A stretch of DNA of 64,000 nucleotides from Sorangium aterium. Its GTDB lineage: Bacteria; Myxococcota_A; Polyangia; Polyangiales; Polyangiaceae. The translations under genes were made by a program, and so were the position numbers. Where the stretch lies: the NCBI RefSeq assembly GCF_028368935.1, contig NZ_JAQNDK010000001.1:2604001-2668000 (forward strand), written 5' to 3'. Every line of letters begins with the position of its first letter. The first letter of the stretch is position 1. The notes below the pieces were generated by a model. That model did no database searches. It was not told the DNA's origin and worked only from the letters and a program-made list of their open reading frames with translations. Below are positions 60,643-64,000 of this stretch, piece after piece.

Positions 60643-62709
60643 TCAGGAGAGCAGGCGCATCACGAGGAACATGGCCAGCGCCGTGAGGAGCATCCCGGCG
60701 ACGAAGCCGATGATGAGCCCCCGCTTGCCTGCGAGCCAGCTCGGCTCCCGCGCCGGCGGAGGCGCTGGCGGCGCCTGGGGCGCGACGACGTGATCGGGCA
60801 TCGTCGCGCGGCGCTCCAGCACCGTGCGCTGCTCTGCGATGGTCGCGGCGAGCTCGAACGGCACCGACGCCGCCGGGGTCGCCGGCGAGGCGCCGTCGGC
60901 CGCGGCCGGCGCCCTCTGTACGACCGCCGCCGAGGAGTCCCCGGCGGTCTCTGCGTTCGCCGCGCCGAACCCCATCGCCCCGAACCCCTGCGGGCTCGCC
61001 GCCTGGAGCTCGCCGGGTGTCACCGTGGGCATCTGGCTCTCGGCCGGGGGGTGGGAAGAGACCAGCCGGAGCGTGTTGGCGACGCGCGGCGATCTCCTGT
61101 CCCACGCCCCCGCCGCGCCCCCGTCGAGCGGGCTCTGCGGCGTCGCCGGGACAGGCACCGAATCGACGCGCACGAGGCCGACCTCGGCCCGCCTCTCGGG
61201 TGTGCCCAGCCCGAAGTCCTCGGCCGAGCGGAGCGTCGCCTTCACATCGCGGCCAGGAGGCGTGATGTCGAGCTCGTCGCCCTCGTCATAGGCCGCCGTG
61301 TGGACTCGCACCTTCGCCGGAGCGAGGAGCTCGTCGCGACGGACCATGGTGAGCGTGCTGTCGTCGTCCCCGCTCACGTCGTCGTACGCGCCCGGCTCGG
61401 CCAGGCCGTTCCCCGAGAGCAGCGCCTCGCTGGGGCCGTGGGACCAGGACGGAAGCTGCAGCGAGATCTCCGGCACCGACTCCCCTGCCCAGCGCTGCGG
61501 ATCGGCGCCCGCCCCCGGCGGAACCGCCTGCGGATCGAGCGTCTGCGGGAGCTCCGAGGGAGGCGGCGCGTGGTGAAGCAGCACCGGCGGCGGAGGCGCG
61601 ACCTCGGTCCCGCCCCCCCCGGACACGAGCGTCCGGGCCGATTCGATCGAGAGCTCCGACCTCGGCGCCGGGCCCGAGAGCGGCCCCGACGTCGAGCTCG
61701 GCAGCGACGTCAACGGCGGGAGCGACATCGGCCCCCGCTGCAGCGACGCGTCCCGCGAGAACAGCGAGCTCGGCTGCCTGCGCGAGATCGGCCCGAGCCC
61801 CACGGCCGTGTCAGGCAGCTCGGCCAGCAGGCAGTGCAGCGTGTACCCGAGCTCACGCGCCGTCTGATACCTGTCCGCCGGCTGCTTGGCGAGCGCCTTC
61901 ACGATCAGCGCCTCGAGGCGCGGGTGGATCCCCGGCGCGCAGCTGCTCGGCGCCGGCACCGGCGCATGGATGTGGAGCGTCGCCGTGTGGAGCGGCGTCT
62001 CGCCCTCGAACGGCAGCCGCCCCGTGACGAGCTGGAACAAGAGGACCCCGCACGTGTACAGATCGGCCCGCTGATCCACCGGAAGCAGCCCGCACTGCTC
62101 CGGAGCCATGTAGGCCGGCGTGCCGACGAACGTGCCCGCGCGCGTCACGACGGACAGCGGGTCGGCGAGGAGCTCGGGCGCTTCACCGGACGAGCCGGTG
62201 TCGAGGACCTTGGCGATCCCGAAATCGAGCACCTTCACCCGCTCGCCGTGAGGGTGCGTGGGGTCGGGGACCACCATGATGTTCTCGGGCTTCAGATCGC
62301 GGTGCACGACGCCCATCTCGTGGGCGACCGCGAGCGCCTCACACACCTCCGAGAGGATGCGGACCGCTCGCGCCTGACCGATCGCGCCATGGCGCTCTAG
62401 GAGGACGTAGAGGTCGTCCCCCGAGAGCAGCTCCATCACGATGTAGCTGAGGGCGCCCTCGACCCCGTACTCGAAGATCTTGACGGAGTTCGGGTGCTTC
62501 ACCCGCGCCGCGGCCTTCGCCTCGCGCTGGAAGCGCCGGATGAACGCGCGGTCCGCGGTGAACTCCGGGTTCATGATCTTGATCGCCACCCGGCGGGGCT
62601 CGGCGTCGCGCTCGGCGAGGAAGACGCTGGCCATGCCGCCCTGCCCGAGGAAGCGGGTGATCGTGAACCGCCCGGCCACCTTGCGGCCGAGGAGCGCCTC
62701 ATGCCTCAT
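60643..62709 (-). CDS. Ser/Thr protein kinase with C-terminal membrane anchor
   Basis: ATG 62709 (688 residues) is preferred since the kinase core starts 12 residues in; the upstream open frame is low-complexity. Kinase domain about 15-275: FLGQGGMASVFLAER, Lys44, HRDLKPENIMVV (137-148), DFGIAKVLD (162-170), GTPAYMAPEQCG. Residues 300-660 are a long Pro/Ser/Ala and acidic linker without recognised domain. The protein ends in a transmembrane helix (GLIIGFVAGMLLTALAMFLV) with only MRLLS beyond it, so it is tail-anchored with no extracytoplasmic sensor. All catalytic residues present. Signals must be cytosolic or come through the linker. Confidence 0.93.
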   Translation of the reverse strand: MRHEALLGRKVAGRFTITRFLGQGGMASVFLAERDAEPRRVAIKIMNPEFTADRAFIRRFQREAKAAARVKHPNSVKIFEYGVEGALSYIVMELLSGDDLYVLLERHGAIGQARAVRILSEVCEALAVAHEMGVVHRDLKPENIMVVPDPTHPHGERVKVLDFGIAKVLDTGSSGEAPELLADPLSVVTRAGTFVGTPAYMAPEQCGLLPVDQRADLYTCGVLLFQLVTGRLPFEGETPLHTATLHIHAPVPAPSSCAPGIHPRLEALIVKALAKQPADRYQTARELGYTLHCLLAELPDTAVGLGPISRRQPSSLFSRDASLQRGPMSLPPLTSLPSSTSGPLSGPAPRSELSIESARTLVSGGGGTEVAPPPPVLLHHAPPPSELPQTLDPQAVPPGAGADPQRWAGESVPEISLQLPSWSHGPSEALLSGNGLAEPGAYDDVSGDDDSTLTMVRRDELLAPAKVRVHTAAYDEGDELDITPPGRDVKATLRSAEDFGLGTPERRAEVGLVRVDSVPVPATPQSPLDGGAAGAWDRRSPRVANTLRLVSSHPPAESQMPTVTPGELQAASPQGFGAMGFGAANAETAGDSSAAVVQRAPAAADGASPATPAASVPFELAATIAEQRTVLERRATMPDHVVAPQAPPAPPPAREPSWLAGKRGLIIGFVAGMLLTALAMFLVMRLLS

Positions 62710-63240
62710 GCGCCCGGCACCTGCCGGCGTCTGCCCCGCTCGCCCGCTTCCGGGCGACCGCGCCGCGTGCCCGCCCCAGGGCGGCCCTGCCCCTCGCGCA
62801 CGAGAGCGCTGCGCCCATGGCTGTCCGCGCGCCCGCGCGACCCGCGCGTCCGATGCGAGGGAGAGTGCACGCGGCGACCATACCAAAGAACTCGACAGCC
62901 GACGACTTGTCGGCCCCCGGCGGCGCGCGGTTGGTGGCGCGCCGCGCGCGCCGCGCGCGCGCCACCGACGCCACCGACCGTCCCGAGCGCCGCTCCCGTC
63001 CGCCGTCACCGCCGAGACGGGCGCAGGCCGCAAGCTCGTCCGGCAACAGTTAACTCTTTAACGCCACCCCCGGTGCGCATGTGCGACAGGTGCTTAACTT
63101 ATCGAAAGAGCTCGCGTTCGAACGTCGGCGAGCGTTGGCAACATTCTTGCCTGGAGGGGGCTGCCTCGCGCTGCGCTCTGTGCGCCGTGAAGGGTCAGCT
63201 TGTGCGTCGATCTCGACAGGCAGCTTCCGGAGGATCGTTG
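62710..63240. other. Divergent promoter region with GC hairpins
   Basis: 531 bases between the kinase (minus) and the lipoprotein (plus). It contains GCCGAC/GTCGGC (62898-62914) and a long GC dyad GGTGGCGCGC/GCGCGCCACC (62933-62966). Beyond them lies an A+T-richer stretch near 63050-63105 and a sigma-54-like element at 63136. No convincing gene is seen. Confidence 0.6.
63136..63151 (+). promoter_or_regulatory. Possible sigma-54 (-24/-12) promoter
   Basis: TGGCA-ACATTC-TTGC matches the TGGCA-N6-TTGC core with correct GG to GC spacing, about 90 bases before the ATG at 63241. The bases between depart from the full consensus, and no enhancer site was identified. Plausible because myxobacteria use many sigma-54 promoters. 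Confidence 0.45.
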
Positions 63241-64000
63241 ATGAATCGAATTTTTAGGCGTGCGGTGCTCCTCGGCACCGTCGCGCTGACCGTCGTGGGG
63301 GCGGGCTGCGCCGAGGAGCGGCCGTCCATCAGAAGGGTGCAGAGCGATGCGCTCGCCAAGTCCTTCTTCGTTGGAGGGAACCTGAAAGACATCGTCGATG
63401 ACCCCGAGTTCTACATGCGGGGTACGGTCGTCGACGTCGGGTACGGCGCAGCCCAAGATGGCCTCTTCACGTCGACCTATGCTCAGCCCGTCTCCCGGAT
63501 CAAGTGGGAGATCACCGAGCACCAGCTCAACGCTCGGCTCGCTTACGAGCGCATCGAGGGGACCGACGGCAAGGGCAACAGCTACAACGGGCTCGCCAAG
63601 AAGACGACGAACGACGGCCAGATCGTCGCGAGCTACGCGATCGAGTCGCATTTCGACATCGTCCGCGAGTACAACCCGTCGACCGGCGAGGAGTCCAACG
63701 TCATCTCCGAGAACACGAGCGACCGGCTCTGGTACGAGCGCGAGTACTTCCGCGTCGACTGGTCGCGCAACCTGGCCACCGACGCCTACAACTTCGACAC
63801 CCTGTCGCAGGTCGGCCTCTACGGAGGTGTCGAGTACGAGCCGCTCGCCTATTACGTCAGCGACCCCGCGTCCGCCGACGCTCCGCGGTTCGACGGCGAG
63901 AACGGCTACTTCGACGTCACGACGAAGGCGTTCGCCACGCCTGTCCTGCTCGACCTCTCGAGCCTCGGCTGGGGCATCGACAAGTTCCCGGCCTGCATGC
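63241..64000 (+). CDS. Putative lipoprotein, 5' part (3' end outside window)
   Basis: ATG 63241 with GGAGG ten bases upstream. Signal AVLLGTVALTVVGAGCAEE has a lipobox (GAGC). The 253 codons seen are open to the window end. The sequence is rich in aromatic and acidic residues (FYMRGTVVDVGYGAAQDGLF, SRIKWEITEHQLNARLAYER, RLWYEREYFRVDWSRNLATD, AYNFDTLSQVGLYGGVEYEP). From memory, long lipoproteins with this opening occur in several Polyangiales, but I know no function. The probable sigma-54 promoter suggests conditional expression. Confidence 0.85.
   Translation, partial: MNRIFRRAVLLGTVALTVVGAGCAEERPSIRRVQSDALAKSFFVGGNLKDIVDDPEFYMRGTVVDVGYGAAQDGLFTSTYAQPVSRIKWEITEHQLNARLAYERIEGTDGKGNSYNGLAKKTTNDGQIVASYAIESHFDIVREYNPSTGEESNVISENTSDRLWYEREYFRVDWSRNLATDAYNFDTLSQVGLYGGVEYEPLAYYVSDPASADAPRFDGENGYFDVTTKAFATPVLLDLSSLGWGIDKFPACM

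Overview
The window looks like chromosomal DNA of a large-genome myxobacterium, most likely a Sorangium/Polyangium-type member of the Polyangiales. The grounds are very high G+C with long spurious antisense frames, five eukaryote-like Ser/Thr protein kinases in 64 kb, a MYXO-CTERM-like sorting tail, an AgmX-like Gly-rich protein with the phrase GTIGHGAG, many lipoproteins with Gly/Ala/Ser linkers, and outer-membrane receptors with unusual N-terminal additions. No rRNA, tRNA, CRISPR array, insertion sequence or phage gene was found.

Layout. 1-8.1 kb is core translation/transcription: the 3' end of aat, converging on the operon rimP-nusA-ylxR/L7Ae-infB-DUF503-rbfA (minus strand). A good intrinsic terminator lies inside the operon leader. 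serA follows (8.3-9.5 kb). 9.5-17.6 kb is envelope and signalling: an FG-GAP lipoprotein, an Omp85-type barrel, a membrane-anchored protein, a kinase-FHA-degenerate GGDEF fusion and a second kinase with a proline-rich stalk. 17.8-25.8 kb is a TPR-TonB receptor, its lipoprotein neighbour and a secreted subtilase with FG-GAP repeats, split by a one-base frameshift in a C6 run.

25.8-28.9 kb is a decayed, repeat-rich accessory patch: two inverted hexanucleotide tracts, an A+T-richer Cys-rich lipoprotein, two tandem DUF6968-like genes (one frameshifted), gene remnants and a degenerate 22-bp tandem array. 30-35.4 kb holds a divergent pair, a receiver-GAF-kinase fusion and an AgmX-like von Willebrand A protein. 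36.7-41.6 kb is a tightly packed five-gene operon joining a coiled-coil protein, a transmembrane OmpA-domain protein, a Rab/Ras-like GTPase, a histidine kinase and a double-receiver regulator. It is the best candidate here for a little-described signalling system.

42.9-50.2 kb is a probable copper locus: a lipoprotein, the di-heme enzyme MbnH and its partner MbnP on one strand, and a TonB receptor with two lipoproteins on the other, sharing one regulatory gap. 50.2-55.6 kb (minus strand) runs from an SMR guanidinium exporter preceded by a guanidine-III riboswitch, through an M19 dipeptidase, a methyltransferase and a geranylgeranyl-reductase-type flavoprotein, to a fourth kinase. 55.8-64 kb holds a pectate lyase, a beta-propeller fragment, pdxJ, an SPW membrane protein, a THUMP RNA methyltransferase, a fifth kinase and the 5' part of a lipoprotein gene preceded by a possible sigma-54 promoter.
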